Shown here one piece after another: positions 9,280 to 17,429 of a stretch of DNA of 64,000 bases. The notes beneath the pieces were generated by a model. That model worked only from the letters and a program-made list of their open reading frames with translations, was not told the DNA's origin and ran no database searches. A program made the position numbers and the translations under genes. The DNA comes from Rhodococcus sp. 14-1411-2a. GTDB lineage: Bacteria; Actinomycetota; Actinomycetes; Mycobacteriales; Mycobacteriaceae. Positions within the stretch are counted from its first letter, which is position 1. Every line of letters starts with the position of its first letter. The stretch is taken from positions 248,001-312,000 of the forward strand of contig NZ_NPGA01000007.1 of the NCBI RefSeq assembly GCF_002259485.1, written 5' to 3'.

Positions 9280-10929
9280 ATGAGCGTCGATATCACCGGC
9301 ACGGATGCCTGGCAGAAGCTGACCGATCACTACTCCACGATCGCCGATACTCATCTTCGGAACCTGTTCGCCGAGGACGCCGACCGAGCGCACACGTTCA
9401 CGCTCGACGCCGCCGATCTGCATATCGACTACAGCAAGCACCGGATCACCCGCGAGACCATCGAACTGCTCGTCGAACTCGCGCGCACCGCCGACGTCGA
9501 GGGCAAGCGCGACGCCATGTTCGCCGGTGAGCACATCAACACCTCCGAGGACCGCGCCGTACTGCACACCGCGCTGCGCCTACCGGCCGACGCGTCGCTG
9601 ACGGTCGACGGCCAGGACGTCGTCGCCGATGTGCACGAAGTCCTCACTGCGATGGGCGAATTCACCGACCGAGTGCGTTCGGGCGAATGGGTCGGTGCCA
9701 CCGGCGAGAAGATCGCCACCGTCGTAAACATCGGCATCGGCGGTAGCGACCTGGGACCGGTCATGGTCTACAACGCGCTCCGTCATTACGCCGACGCGGG
9801 GATTTCCGCGAAGTTCGTTTCCAACGTCGACCCAGCCGATCTCGTCGGTGCACTCGACGGGCTCGACCCAGCGTCGACGCTGTTCATCATCGCGTCCAAG
9901 ACGTTCTCCACCCTGGAGACACTGACGAACGCGACCGCGGCCAGGCGCTGGCTCGTCGACGCGCTCGGTGAAGACGCCGTCGCCAAGCACTTCGTCGCCG
10001 TCTCCACCAACGCCGAACGCGTCGCGGACTTCGGGATCGACACCGCCAACATGTTCGGCTTCTGGGACTGGGTCGGCGGACGCTACTCCGTCGATTCGGC
10101 AATCGGGTTGTCGGTCATGGCCGTTGTGGGCAAGGAAGCGTTCGGCGAGTTCCTCGACGGCTTCCATCGCATCGACGAGCATTTCCGGTTGACGCCGCTC
10201 GCCGAGAACGCGCCGGTACTGCTCGGCCTCGTCGGCCTGTGGTACAGCTCCTTCTTCGGTGCGGAAACCCGCGCGGTGCTGCCGTATGCGAATGACCTCT
10301 CCCGTTTTGCGGCATACCTGCAGCAGCTGACGATGGAGTCCAACGGCAAGTCCGTCAAGGCCGACGGCTCCCCCGTCACCACGCCGACCGGCGAGATCTT
10401 CTGGGGCGAACCGGGCACCAACGGCCAGCACGCTTTCTACCAATTGCTGCACCAGGGAACACGTTTGGTGCCTGCGGACTTCATCGGATTCGCCGAGCCC
10501 ACCGACGATCTGCCGACCCGCGACGGCAGCGGATCGATGCACGATCTGCTGATGAGCAACTTCTTCGCCCAGACCAAGGTGCTCGCCTTCGGCAAGACCG
10601 CCGAGGAGATCGCTGCCGAGGACACTCCGGCAGATGTTGTGCCGCACAAGGTGATGCCCGGCAATCGGCCCACCACCTCCATCCTCGCCCCCAAGCTCAC
10701 GCCGTCGGTGGTCGGTCAGTTGATCGCGCTGTACGAGCACCAGGTCTTCGTCGAAGGCGTCATCTGGGGCGTGGACTCCTACGATCAGTGGGGCGTCGAA
10801 CTCGGTAAGACCCAGGCCCTCGAACTGACGCCTGTACTGACCGACGCCGAAGCGCCTGCTGCACAATCGGATTCATCCACCGATGCCCTGGTGCGCTGGT
10901 ACCGAGCGCAGCGGGGTCGTTCCGCCTGA
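9280..10929 (+). CDS. pgi: glucose-6-phosphate isomerase
   Basis: A 549-residue phosphoglucose isomerase interconverting glucose-6-phosphate and fructose-6-phosphate in the cytosol. It shows [12 protein letters not shown] (sugar-phosphate SIS fold), [13 protein letters not shown], the catalytic-region [18 protein letters not shown] and C-terminal [10 protein letters not shown]. Length matches actinobacterial Pgi. The ATG at 9280 is chosen over a TTG at 9271. A strong terminator, part of a repeated element, follows directly. Confidence 0.96.
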   Translation: MSVDITGTDAWQKLTDHYSTIADTHLRNLFAEDADRAHTFTLDAADLHIDYSKHRITRETIELLVELARTADVEGKRDAMFAGEHINTSEDRAVLHTALRLPADASLTVDGQDVVADVHEVLTAMGEFTDRVRSGEWVGATGEKIATVVNIGIGGSDLGPVMVYNALRHYADAGISAKFVSNVDPADLVGALDGLDPASTLFIIASKTFSTLETLTNATAARRWLVDALGEDAVAKHFVAVSTNAERVADFGIDTANMFGFWDWVGGRYSVDSAIGLSVMAVVGKEAFGEFLDGFHRIDEHFRLTPLAENAPVLLGLVGLWYSSFFGAETRAVLPYANDLSRFAAYLQQLTMESNGKSVKADGSPVTTPTGEIFWGEPGTNGQHAFYQLLHQGTRLVPADFIGFAEPTDDLPTRDGSGSMHDLLMSNFFAQTKVLAFGKTAEEIAAEDTPADVVPHKVMPGNRPTTSILAPKLTPSVVGQLIALYEHQVFVEGVIWGVDSYDQWGVELGKTQALELTPVLTDAEAPAAQSDSSTDALVRWYRAQRGRSA

Positions 10930-10941
10930 GTTGCGGCGGCG

Positions 10942-11006
10942 GATCAGCTCCCCAGTTTCGGATTTCAGACTCCGATCGGCGTCGGATATCCAAAACTGGG
11001 GAGCTT
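10942..11006. repeat. 65-bp palindromic repeat, copy 1 (pgi terminator)
   Basis: The unit starts GGATCAGCTCCCCAGTTTCG and ends AAACTGGGGAGCT. The ends form a perfect 13-bp stem (AGCTCCCCAGTTT at 10947-10959 with AAACTGGGGAGCT at 10994-11006), followed by TTTTCC, so it acts as an intrinsic terminator for pgi. About 55 of 65 bases are the same in a second copy at 11999-12063, in the same orientation, beyond the next gene. Confidence 0.85.
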
Positions 11007-11054
11007 TTCCGTTGCTGATGGATCCGTTTCGGCACCCGGCGCGTCCAAGCAGTC

Positions 11055-12023
11055 ATGGACTTACCCCAGACGGACCTGTTCACCCGAGCCGATGCGCTCG
11101 CATTCGGATTGACCGACGACGACCTGCGACGACTCCGCCGCACCGGGGAACTGTCGGTCCTGCGGCCGGGGTTCTACGTGTCGACAGCATCGATCGAGTC
11201 GGCGAGTCCCACCCAACGACATTCCTTACTCGCGCGGTCCTATCTGATGTCGGCTCCCCCGGACCACGTGCTCAGCCATGTCTCGGCCGCGATCGCCTGG
11301 GACTTCGACATCTGGCAGCTACCGCTGGACAAGGTGCACATGACACACGGTCTCGACTACGCCAGCAAGCGTCGGCCGCTACGAATCCTTCACGGCACCG
11401 CACTCGAGCCCTCCGAGCGGGCGACGATCAACGGCTATCCGGTCACCTCGGCAGCCCGCACCGTCGTCGACATCGCACGCACCACGACCGTCGAGCGGTC
11501 GGTGTGTGTAGGCGACAGCGCACTCAGGTCGGGTCACACCGACACCGACGCTCTGTCTGCTGCAGTGGAGACGGCGCGGTTCCGCACGGGTATCTCCGCC
11601 GCCCGGCGAGCGGTGTCGCTGATGACCGGGCGCAGTGAGAGTGTCGGCGAATCTCGAAGTCGGATGCTGTTCGAGACGCTCCCCCTGCCGACTCCGTTGC
11701 TCAATCAATGGGTGTACGACGGTGCGGGCCGCTTCGTCGGACGTGTCGACTTTCTGTTCTGGGAGTTCAAAGTGATCGGAGAGTTCGACGGCGAGTCGAA
11801 GTACGACTCCAAGCGGGTACTGCTCGACGAAAAGTATCGCGAGGACCGACTACGCCAGTTGGGCTGGGTGATCGTCCGGTGGAATTGGCGGGACCTCGAC
11901 GATCCGCAAGCGCTACTTCGCCGCTTCGAGCAAGCCTTCGCCCGCGCAGCAGGCCTTCCCACACCGGCCGGGTGGTTCGGAGACCAGCGCCTTTCAACGG
12001 ATCAGCTCCCCAGTTTCGGATAA
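11055..12023 (+). CDS. AbiEi-antitoxin-like protein with DUF559-like C-terminus
   Basis: A 322-residue protein. The N-terminal part (LFTRADALAFGLTDDDLRRL, then RRTGELSVLRPGFYV) is the winged-helix fold of type IV antitoxin AbiEi-like proteins. The middle has SAARTVVDIAR. The C-terminal part (GRVDFLFWEFKVIGEFDGE, then LDEKYREDRLRQLGW and IVRWNWRDL) resembles DUF559/Vsr-like nuclease folds. No AbiEii toxin gene lies beside it, so it is an orphan; such proteins are common in actinobacteria and their role is unknown. The last codons and the stop come from repeat copy 2, suggesting the 3' end was set by that element. Confidence 0.65.
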   Translation: MDLPQTDLFTRADALAFGLTDDDLRRLRRTGELSVLRPGFYVSTASIESASPTQRHSLLARSYLMSAPPDHVLSHVSAAIAWDFDIWQLPLDKVHMTHGLDYASKRRPLRILHGTALEPSERATINGYPVTSAARTVVDIARTTTVERSVCVGDSALRSGHTDTDALSAAVETARFRTGISAARRAVSLMTGRSESVGESRSRMLFETLPLPTPLLNQWVYDGAGRFVGRVDFLFWEFKVIGEFDGESKYDSKRVLLDEKYREDRLRQLGWVIVRWNWRDLDDPQALLRRFEQAFARAAGLPTPAGWFGDQRLSTDQLPSFG

Positions 12024-12063
12024 CCGACTCCGATCGGCGTCACAAATCCAAATGTGGGGAGCC
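11999..12063. repeat. 65-bp palindromic repeat, copy 2
   Basis: A direct copy of the element at 10942-11006. Here the stem is partly decayed (GCTCCCCA at 12005-12012 with TGGGGAGC at 12055-12062). The first bases encode the final TDQLPSFG-stop of the AbiEi-like gene. It sits between that gene and the convergent AidB-like gene and may terminate both. Confidence 0.8.
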
Positions 12064-12090
12064 GATCCCCCTCAGACTCGAGCCGAGAAG

Positions 12091-13707
12091 TCACACCCGC
12101 GCCAACACCGCCTCCGTATCGACGCCGACGGGCAGGGTGCCGAAAGCAATGCCCCAGTCACGGTCGAGTCGAGTGGCGCAGAAGGCATCGGCCACAGCGG
12201 AATCGCCGTGCATCACCAGCTGCGCGCCTTGGAAGGTCAGAGCCATCAGTTCGACGACTCGCCTGGCCCGGTATTCCATGTCGGAGGTGTCGGAGAGTTC
12301 CTTGCCGACGCGGGCGATGGCGTCGTCCAGGCGAGAATCCACGCCCGACGCCTGGCCGATCTCACCGAAGAAGGCCTCGACACTGTCGGGTTGACGGGCC
12401 AATGCGCGTAGGGAATCGAGTGCGGCGACGTTGCCGGAGCCTTCCCAGATGGACATCAGCGGTGATTCGCGGAACAGTCGAGGCATTCCCGATTCCTCGA
12501 CATAGCCGTTGCCACCGAGACATTCGAGTGCTTCGGCGGCGTGTGCCGGCGCCCTCTTGCATACCCAGTACTTGGTGACGGCCAACGCGATTCGGCGCAG
12601 TGCACTTTCCTGCTCATCGCCGCGGGCCGAGCCGTCGGTGGCCTGCGCCAGGCGGATCATGGCAGCGGTGGCGGCCTCGGATTCGACGGTCAAGTCTGCC
12701 AGTACGTTTCGCATCAAAGGCTGGTCGACAAGGGCAGCCCCGAACGCAGCTCGATGACGCGCGTGATGGACTGCGCGCACTGTGGCGTTGCGGATTCCGG
12801 CAGCCGACCCGATGACGCAGTCCAACCGGGTCATGTTGACCATCTCGATGATGGTGCGCACGCCGCGCCCCTCTTCGCCGACGAGCCAGCCGGTCGCCCC
12901 GTGATACTCGAGCTCACCGGATGCGTTCGACTTGTTACCGAGCTTGTCCTTCAAGCGCTGCAGCATCATTCGGTTGCGGGTACCGTCGGGCAGCACGCGC
13001 GGCAGCATGAAACACGACAGCCCGCCGGGAGCCTGCGCCAGAGTGAGGAACATGTCCGACATCGGCGCGGACGTGAACCACTTGTGGCCGGTGATCGAGT
13101 ACGTTTCGTCCGACGACGGAGTGGCCGTGGTGGTGTTGGCGCGGACATCGGATCCGCCCTGTTTCTCGGTCATCGACATTCCGGCGATCAGTCCGCGCTT
13201 CTCGGACGGAACACGCAGCCCGAAGTCGTATTCTCGCGAGGCCAGCAGCGGCTCGTACTGCGCGGCCAGAGAAGGATTGTGCCGCAACGCCGGAACGACG
13301 GCATAGGTCATCGAGATGGGGCACATGTGCCCGGCCTCCGCCTGCCCCCAGACGTAGAACTTCGCGGCGCGGGCAACGTGAGCACCGACGCGATCGTCGG
13401 CCCACGGACTGGCGTGCAGCCCGTGCTCGACGGCAACGGTCATCAGATCGTGCCAGTGCGGGTGGAATTCGACTTCGTCGATCCGATTGCCGTATCGATC
13501 GTGAGTCTTCAGCACCGGCGGGTTCTCGTTGGCGATCCGGCCCCAGTCCTGTGCCGCCACTCCACCGGCGAGGACTCCCAGTTGCCGAATCTCGTCGAGC
13601 GCCCAGCCGCCACCGGTACGCGCGACGCCGTCGAGCAACGACGGGTCCGCGGACGTGTCGAACGGACTCAGGTCGACTGCCTGGTTGAATACCTCATGCG
13701 TGTCCAT
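12091..13707 (-). CDS. AidB-like acyl-CoA dehydrogenase
   Basis: A 538-residue flavoprotein of the acyl-CoA dehydrogenase superfamily. MTEKQGGSDVRAN and the C-terminal ECLGGNGYVEESGMPRLFRE followed by SIWEGSGNV are characteristic of the AidB/isovaleryl-CoA-dehydrogenase-like branch. FAD binding is expected. AidB in E. coli is tied to alkylation stress, but many actinobacterial members probably oxidise acyl-CoAs. Its ATG overlaps the end of the TetR gene by 14 bases, indicating translational coupling. Confidence 0.85.
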   Translation of the reverse strand: MDTHEVFNQAVDLSPFDTSADPSLLDGVARTGGGWALDEIRQLGVLAGGVAAQDWGRIANENPPVLKTHDRYGNRIDEVEFHPHWHDLMTVAVEHGLHASPWADDRVGAHVARAAKFYVWGQAEAGHMCPISMTYAVVPALRHNPSLAAQYEPLLASREYDFGLRVPSEKRGLIAGMSMTEKQGGSDVRANTTTATPSSDETYSITGHKWFTSAPMSDMFLTLAQAPGGLSCFMLPRVLPDGTRNRMMLQRLKDKLGNKSNASGELEYHGATGWLVGEEGRGVRTIIEMVNMTRLDCVIGSAAGIRNATVRAVHHARHRAAFGAALVDQPLMRNVLADLTVESEAATAAMIRLAQATDGSARGDEQESALRRIALAVTKYWVCKRAPAHAAEALECLGGNGYVEESGMPRLFRESPLMSIWEGSGNVAALDSLRALARQPDSVEAFFGEIGQASGVDSRLDDAIARVGKELSDTSDMEYRARRVVELMALTFQGAQLVMHGDSAVADAFCATRLDRDWGIAFGTLPVGVDTEAVLARV

Positions 13708-14296
13708 CTCGAACTCCTAACGTGCGCAACGACAATGCGACCAGACCCGGTATCACGTCCACCGAGTTCTGCGATGACAACGGACCTACCAGCACTTCGC
13801 CGACGGCACCGACCAGCCCTGCTGCCGAGATGCGGACGTCCTGCTCGGGGATCTCGCCCGCAGCGATGCCGGCCACGATGGCGTCGGCGAAGGCATCGGT
13901 GAATTTCTGCCGGAACACCAACCGCTCGGCGTCGACGGCCTGGTCCACCGGTTCGGCCAACAACGCGTACGCCATCGTTCGGTTCTTCAAGGCCCGCCCG
14001 GCGAAGGTCTGCACCACTGCCGTGACCCGCTCGGCGGTGCTGCCGTGCCCGGAAACGGCCACCACTGCAGCGACCTCGCGGCTGCAGACCTCGCGAAAGA
14101 TAGCGACGACCAGATCCGACTTGCCCTCGAAGTGCGTGTAGACGCTGCCTGCGGACACACCTGCTGCCGCGGCGACCGACGCGATCGACAGACCTGCGTA
14201 GCCCTGTGTGGAGAGCACCTCGATGGCAGCGTCGAACAGCTTTTCACGACCGGCGTCGAGTCTGGCCTGCACCGCGGGCGTCCGTCGATAGGGCAT
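13694..14296 (-). CDS. TetR-family transcriptional regulator
   Basis: A 200-residue regulator: N-terminal HTH with LSIASVAAAAGVSAGSVYTH, then an all-helical ligand-binding domain. The ATG at 14296 gives the normal TetR length; the longer in-frame extension upstream runs across the divergent gene and is rejected. It is the first gene of an operon with the AidB-like gene and is divergent from the crotonase gene. It should bind the palindrome at 14305-14327 and respond to an acyl-CoA or related ligand; the ligand is inferred from context. Confidence 0.9.
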   Translation of the reverse strand: MPYRRTPAVQARLDAGREKLFDAAIEVLSTQGYAGLSIASVAAAAGVSAGSVYTHFEGKSDLVVAIFREVCSREVAAVVAVSGHGSTAERVTAVVQTFAGRALKNRTMAYALLAEPVDQAVDAERLVFRQKFTDAFADAIVAGIAAGEIPEQDVRISAAGLVGAVGEVLVGPLSSQNSVDVIPGLVALSLRTLGVRDGHA

Positions 14297-14304
14297 GCAA
14301 GGAT

Positions 14305-14327
14305 TGAAGCACTGATTCACTGCTTCA
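14305..14327. promoter_or_regulatory. putative TetR operator
   Basis: A 23-bp near-perfect palindrome with TGAAGCA and TGCTTCA arms and an inner TGA-T-TCA, within the 61-bp gap between the divergent TetR and crotonase starts. It ends 30 bases before the crotonase ATG and overlaps where its -35 would be, upstream of a TAGGGT -10-like box at 14344. Confidence 0.7.
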
Positions 14328-14357
14328 CGCAAGAGAACTCGAGTAGGGTTCACAGAC

Positions 14358-15122
14358 ATGTCGGTACGGATCGAACGATCAGGCCCCGTCACCACAATCG
14401 TCCTGTCGCGCCCTGAGGTGCGTAACGCGGTCGACGGCCCGACCGCCCAGGAGCTGACCCAGGCGTTCGAGGAGTTCGACGCCGACGAGTCCGCCTCGGT
14501 GGCCGTGCTGTGGGGCGCAGGCGGCACGTTCTGCTCGGGAGCCGATCTCGAGGCACTCGGGACATCACGCTCCAACCACGCCACCGAACACGGCGACGGC
14601 CCGATGGGTCCGACGCGAATGCGGTTGTCCAAGCCCGTCATCGCGGCTGTCTCCGGGTACGCCGTCGCGGGCGGACTCGAACTCGCACTGTGGTGCGACC
14701 TTCGCATCGCCGAGGACGACGCGACGTTCGGCGTGTTCTGCCGACGCTGGGGTGTTCCCTTGATCGACGGCGGCACAGTGCGTTTGCCGCGCATCGTCGG
14801 AACCGGCCGGGCGATGGACATGGTCCTCACCGGTCGTGCAGTCGATGCGCAGGAAGCTCTGAACATCGGACTGATCACCCGAGTCGTTCCGGTGGGGCGA
14901 GCGCGTTCGGAGGCGGAGGCCTTGGCTGCCGAACTCGCCCTGCTACCCCAGACCTGCATGCGCGAGGATCGCCTGTCCGTCCTCGAACAGGACGGCCTCG
15001 ACGAGGAGGCAGCGCTGAAGAACGAGTTTCGGCACGGAGCCATCTCGATCACCGCCGACGCACTCACCGGCGCGAGCAAGTTCGTCTCGGGCGCGGGACG
15101 TCACGGCACCCCGAGTCCGTGA
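14358..15122 (+). CDS. crotonase (enoyl-CoA hydratase/isomerase family)
   Basis: A 254-residue crotonase-fold protein. The oxyanion-hole regions GTFCSGADLEAL and VSGYAVAGGLELALWCDLRI are present. At the usual active-site positions it reads FCRRWGVPLIDGGTVRLPR, so the classical first glutamate is missing and the second position is Asp; it may act as an isomerase or hydrolase rather than a standard hydratase. It overlaps the next gene by GTGA, forming a two-gene unit divergent from TetR-AidB. Confidence 0.85.
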   Translation: MSVRIERSGPVTTIVLSRPEVRNAVDGPTAQELTQAFEEFDADESASVAVLWGAGGTFCSGADLEALGTSRSNHATEHGDGPMGPTRMRLSKPVIAAVSGYAVAGGLELALWCDLRIAEDDATFGVFCRRWGVPLIDGGTVRLPRIVGTGRAMDMVLTGRAVDAQEALNIGLITRVVPVGRARSEAEALAAELALLPQTCMREDRLSVLEQDGLDEEAALKNEFRHGAISITADALTGASKFVSGAGRHGTPSP

Positions 15123-16366
15123 AGTCCACGCGTCTGTCGGTGATCGACGAGATATTTCTCCGGACCCACCGCGGCTACGGAATTCCCATTGCACTGCAGG
15201 GTATCTGGCGCACGACCGAGACGGTGAGCAGGGAAGAACTCGACAGGATCCACGACGAACTGGCCGTCGGGCAGCTCGGTCGTCGAGTCGGCAAGCCCCG
15301 CATCCCCGGGGCGCGACTTCGATGGGACATCTCATCCGAATCGCTTCCCCTCGAGTACGGCACCGACGCGGTCGACGACATCATCGGCTGGGCCGACGCG
15401 CAGGCAGACGTTCGACTCGATCCGCAGTACGGGCCCGGCTGGCGGTTGACGGCCGCGCCCGTTGCACACGGCGGAACCGTGCTGTCCCTGGTGTGTTCGC
15501 ACGCGCTGGCCGATGCCCGTGAGCTCATCGACGCTGCGGCACAGGCATTCTCAGGATCGGCACCGGTGCATGTGCTGCGCCCGGGCTCGGACGTGAAGGA
15601 TGCGCTCGCGATGATCGTCACCGTTCTCCTACGCTCCATCGCGGCGACGGCAAGATTGTGGGTCAGCAAGAAAGCCAGAGCCGAATTGCGAGCGTTCACC
15701 ACCGCCGACAGCGGCGGTATCGCACCGCACCACGCGAAAAGAATGACGTCGGTGATCGTGGATGTCGATGCTGCGGAGTGGGATTCGGCTGCCCGACGCG
15801 TCGGCGGATCGGCCAATTCGCTGTTCGTCTCCGTCATTGCCGCCACGATGAACGAACTCGGCTCTCCCGCAGTGACCGTCGACATTCCTTTCCGCACCGG
15901 GTCCGGTGATGCCAATGCGATCGGCATGGCCACCGTCGCCGTGCGCGGAGACGACTCACCCGCGGCCATCCGGGCAGCGTGCAAGGCAGCGTTCGGCAAG
16001 CCCGTCGGAGCTCCGGCAGGCTATCCACCCGAGATCGTCCAGCTGCTCCCCCACCGTGTCGCCGCGAAGCTGACGTCGACCCCGGGGCGCGGAGAAGTGT
16101 TGTGCTCCAACATCGGCGACATTCCCGACGGCATCGCCGCGCTCGGCTCCCATCGATCGTGCGGACTCGCGACCCGGGCGATCCATCCGAACCCGTCGGG
16201 CGCACTGTCGACGATCCGAATGTCCACCTATCTCTCCCGACTGAACGGCAACTACACGCTCTCGCTGGTGTGCACCGATGACGCCCTCGCTGGATCGCCG
16301 GCCGAGCTCACCGCGGCCGTGCACCGAGCCCTGGCGACGCGGAACCTGGCCGCCAAACCCTGGTAG
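15119..16366 (+). CDS. PapA/condensation-domain-like acyltransferase
   Basis: A 415-residue protein starting at a GTG that overlaps the preceding stop (GTGA). The segment CSHALADA (residues 126-133) keeps the His and Asp of the HHxxxDG motif of CoA-dependent acyltransferases, and SNIGDIP near residue 330 is in the place of the second conserved loop of PapA, wax-synthase and condensation domains. The first His of the motif is Ser here. It may transfer an acyl group made available by the coupled crotonase; substrate unknown. Recognition is by motif only. Confidence 0.55.
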   Translation: MKSTRLSVIDEIFLRTHRGYGIPIALQGIWRTTETVSREELDRIHDELAVGQLGRRVGKPRIPGARLRWDISSESLPLEYGTDAVDDIIGWADAQADVRLDPQYGPGWRLTAAPVAHGGTVLSLVCSHALADARELIDAAAQAFSGSAPVHVLRPGSDVKDALAMIVTVLLRSIAATARLWVSKKARAELRAFTTADSGGIAPHHAKRMTSVIVDVDAAEWDSAARRVGGSANSLFVSVIAATMNELGSPAVTVDIPFRTGSGDANAIGMATVAVRGDDSPAAIRAACKAAFGKPVGAPAGYPPEIVQLLPHRVAAKLTSTPGRGEVLCSNIGDIPDGIAALGSHRSCGLATRAIHPNPSGALSTIRMSTYLSRLNGNYTLSLVCTDDALAGSPAELTAAVHRALATRNLAAKPW

Positions 16367-16369
16367 GTC

Positions 16370-16375
16370 TAGCGT
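16370..16375 (+). promoter_or_regulatory. -10 box for a leaderless start
   Basis: TAGCGT lies 7 bases before the ATG of the DUF2630 gene. That spacing puts the transcription start at or one base before the ATG, with no room for a ribosome site. Confidence 0.5.
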
Positions 16376-16382
16376 TGTCGCC

Positions 16383-16628
16383 ATGAACGAGCACGATATC
16401 CACACCAAGATCCAGCAGCTCATCGCCACCGAGCACAAGCTCCGCACCGAAGCCCAATCCGGGGACGTCGACCCGGACACCGAGAAGGCCCAACTGGCCT
16501 CCCTCGAGCACGCCCTGGACCAGTGCTGGGACCTGCTCCGTCAGCGTAGGGCGCGTATCGATGCAGGCAAGAACCCAGACGCGGCAACCGCCAACAGCGT
16601 CGACCGGGTCGAGGGATACCTGCAGTAG
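16383..16628 (+). CDS. DUF2630 small protein
   Basis: An 81-residue hydrophilic, mostly helical protein (MNEHDIHTKIQQLIATEHKL, then SLEHALDQCWDLLRQRRARI). It resembles the DUF2630 family, widespread in actinobacteria and of unknown function. The acidic, Gln-rich helices suggest a two-helix hairpin. No signal peptide. It appears leaderless and monocistronic, converging on the SDR gene with 13 bases between the stops. Confidence 0.75.
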   Translation: MNEHDIHTKIQQLIATEHKLRTEAQSGDVDPDTEKAQLASLEHALDQCWDLLRQRRARIDAGKNPDAATANSVDRVEGYLQ

Positions 16629-16641
16629 CCCGGCCCGGAAC

Positions 16642-17400
16642 CTAGACCATTCGATCCGTCAGCACATTCGGCAGGAACCGCAGCGCCGCGTCGATGCCCC
16701 GCCACTTGAGTCCCGGTAGCGCGGCGCGGCGGGTTTCGCTCTCGATCGCGTCGACCATCGCCGATACTCCCTCGTCCAGAGTGGCTGTGAGAGCGGCACT
16801 GTCACCCGCGTTGGCCGACATGTCGGTGGCGATGAAGCCGGGCAGCAATGTGGTGACGGCGATGGCGGTTCGCGACAGTTCCGTCGCCAACGATTCACCC
16901 AGCGAGGCCACTGCGGCTTTGCTCGCCGAGTAGGTCGCCTTGGCCCCCGGCAGTCCCCGATCGGCGCTGACGGACGAGACGAACACCAGGTGCCCGTGTT
17001 TCTGTGCTCGGAAGATCGACAGGGCCGCCTCGGCCTGCGACAGCGCCCCGATGAAGTTCGTGTGGGCGGTCTGCAGGTTGGCCTCGGCTCGCCCGGTCCC
17101 GATCTTCGCACCCTTGCCGAGCCCGGCATTGACGATCACTCGATCGAGTCCACCCAATTCGTCTCGTAATTTTCCGAACACCTCACCGACCGCATCGTGA
17201 TCGGTGACGTCGAGCGCCCGGACCGCCACGGTGATGTTCGGGTTGTGGTGCATCAACTCGGCGCGAAGGTCGTCCAACCGCTCGACCCGACGCGCACAGA
17301 GCGCCAGATCCCGGCCCATGCCTGCGAACCGTCGCGCCATTTCCTCACCCAGCCCCGAGCTCGCTCCGGTGATCAGAATCTTGTTCCGAGTGGTCGCCAT
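16642..17400 (-). CDS. SDR-family oxidoreductase
   Basis: A 252-residue classical short-chain dehydrogenase: TGASSGLGEEMA (dinucleotide-binding glycines), NAGLG, catalytic Ser in FVSSVSADRG and YSASK. An Arg after the first beta strand (CARRVERL) suggests NADPH use. Substrate cannot be told from sequence. The ATG at 17400 is chosen because the upstream in-frame start at 17430 would overlap the divergent flavoprotein start. The two starts are only 29 bases apart, so promoters must overlap. Confidence 0.85.
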   Translation of the reverse strand: MATTRNKILITGASSGLGEEMARRFAGMGRDLALCARRVERLDDLRAELMHHNPNITVAVRALDVTDHDAVGEVFGKLRDELGGLDRVIVNAGLGKGAKIGTGRAEANLQTAHTNFIGALSQAEAALSIFRAQKHGHLVFVSSVSADRGLPGAKATYSASKAAVASLGESLATELSRTAIAVTTLLPGFIATDMSANAGDSAALTATLDEGVSAMVDAIESETRRAALPGLKWRGIDAALRFLPNVLTDRMV

Positions 17401-17429
17401 AAGCGGCGAGCCTATGTCACTGTGGAGCA

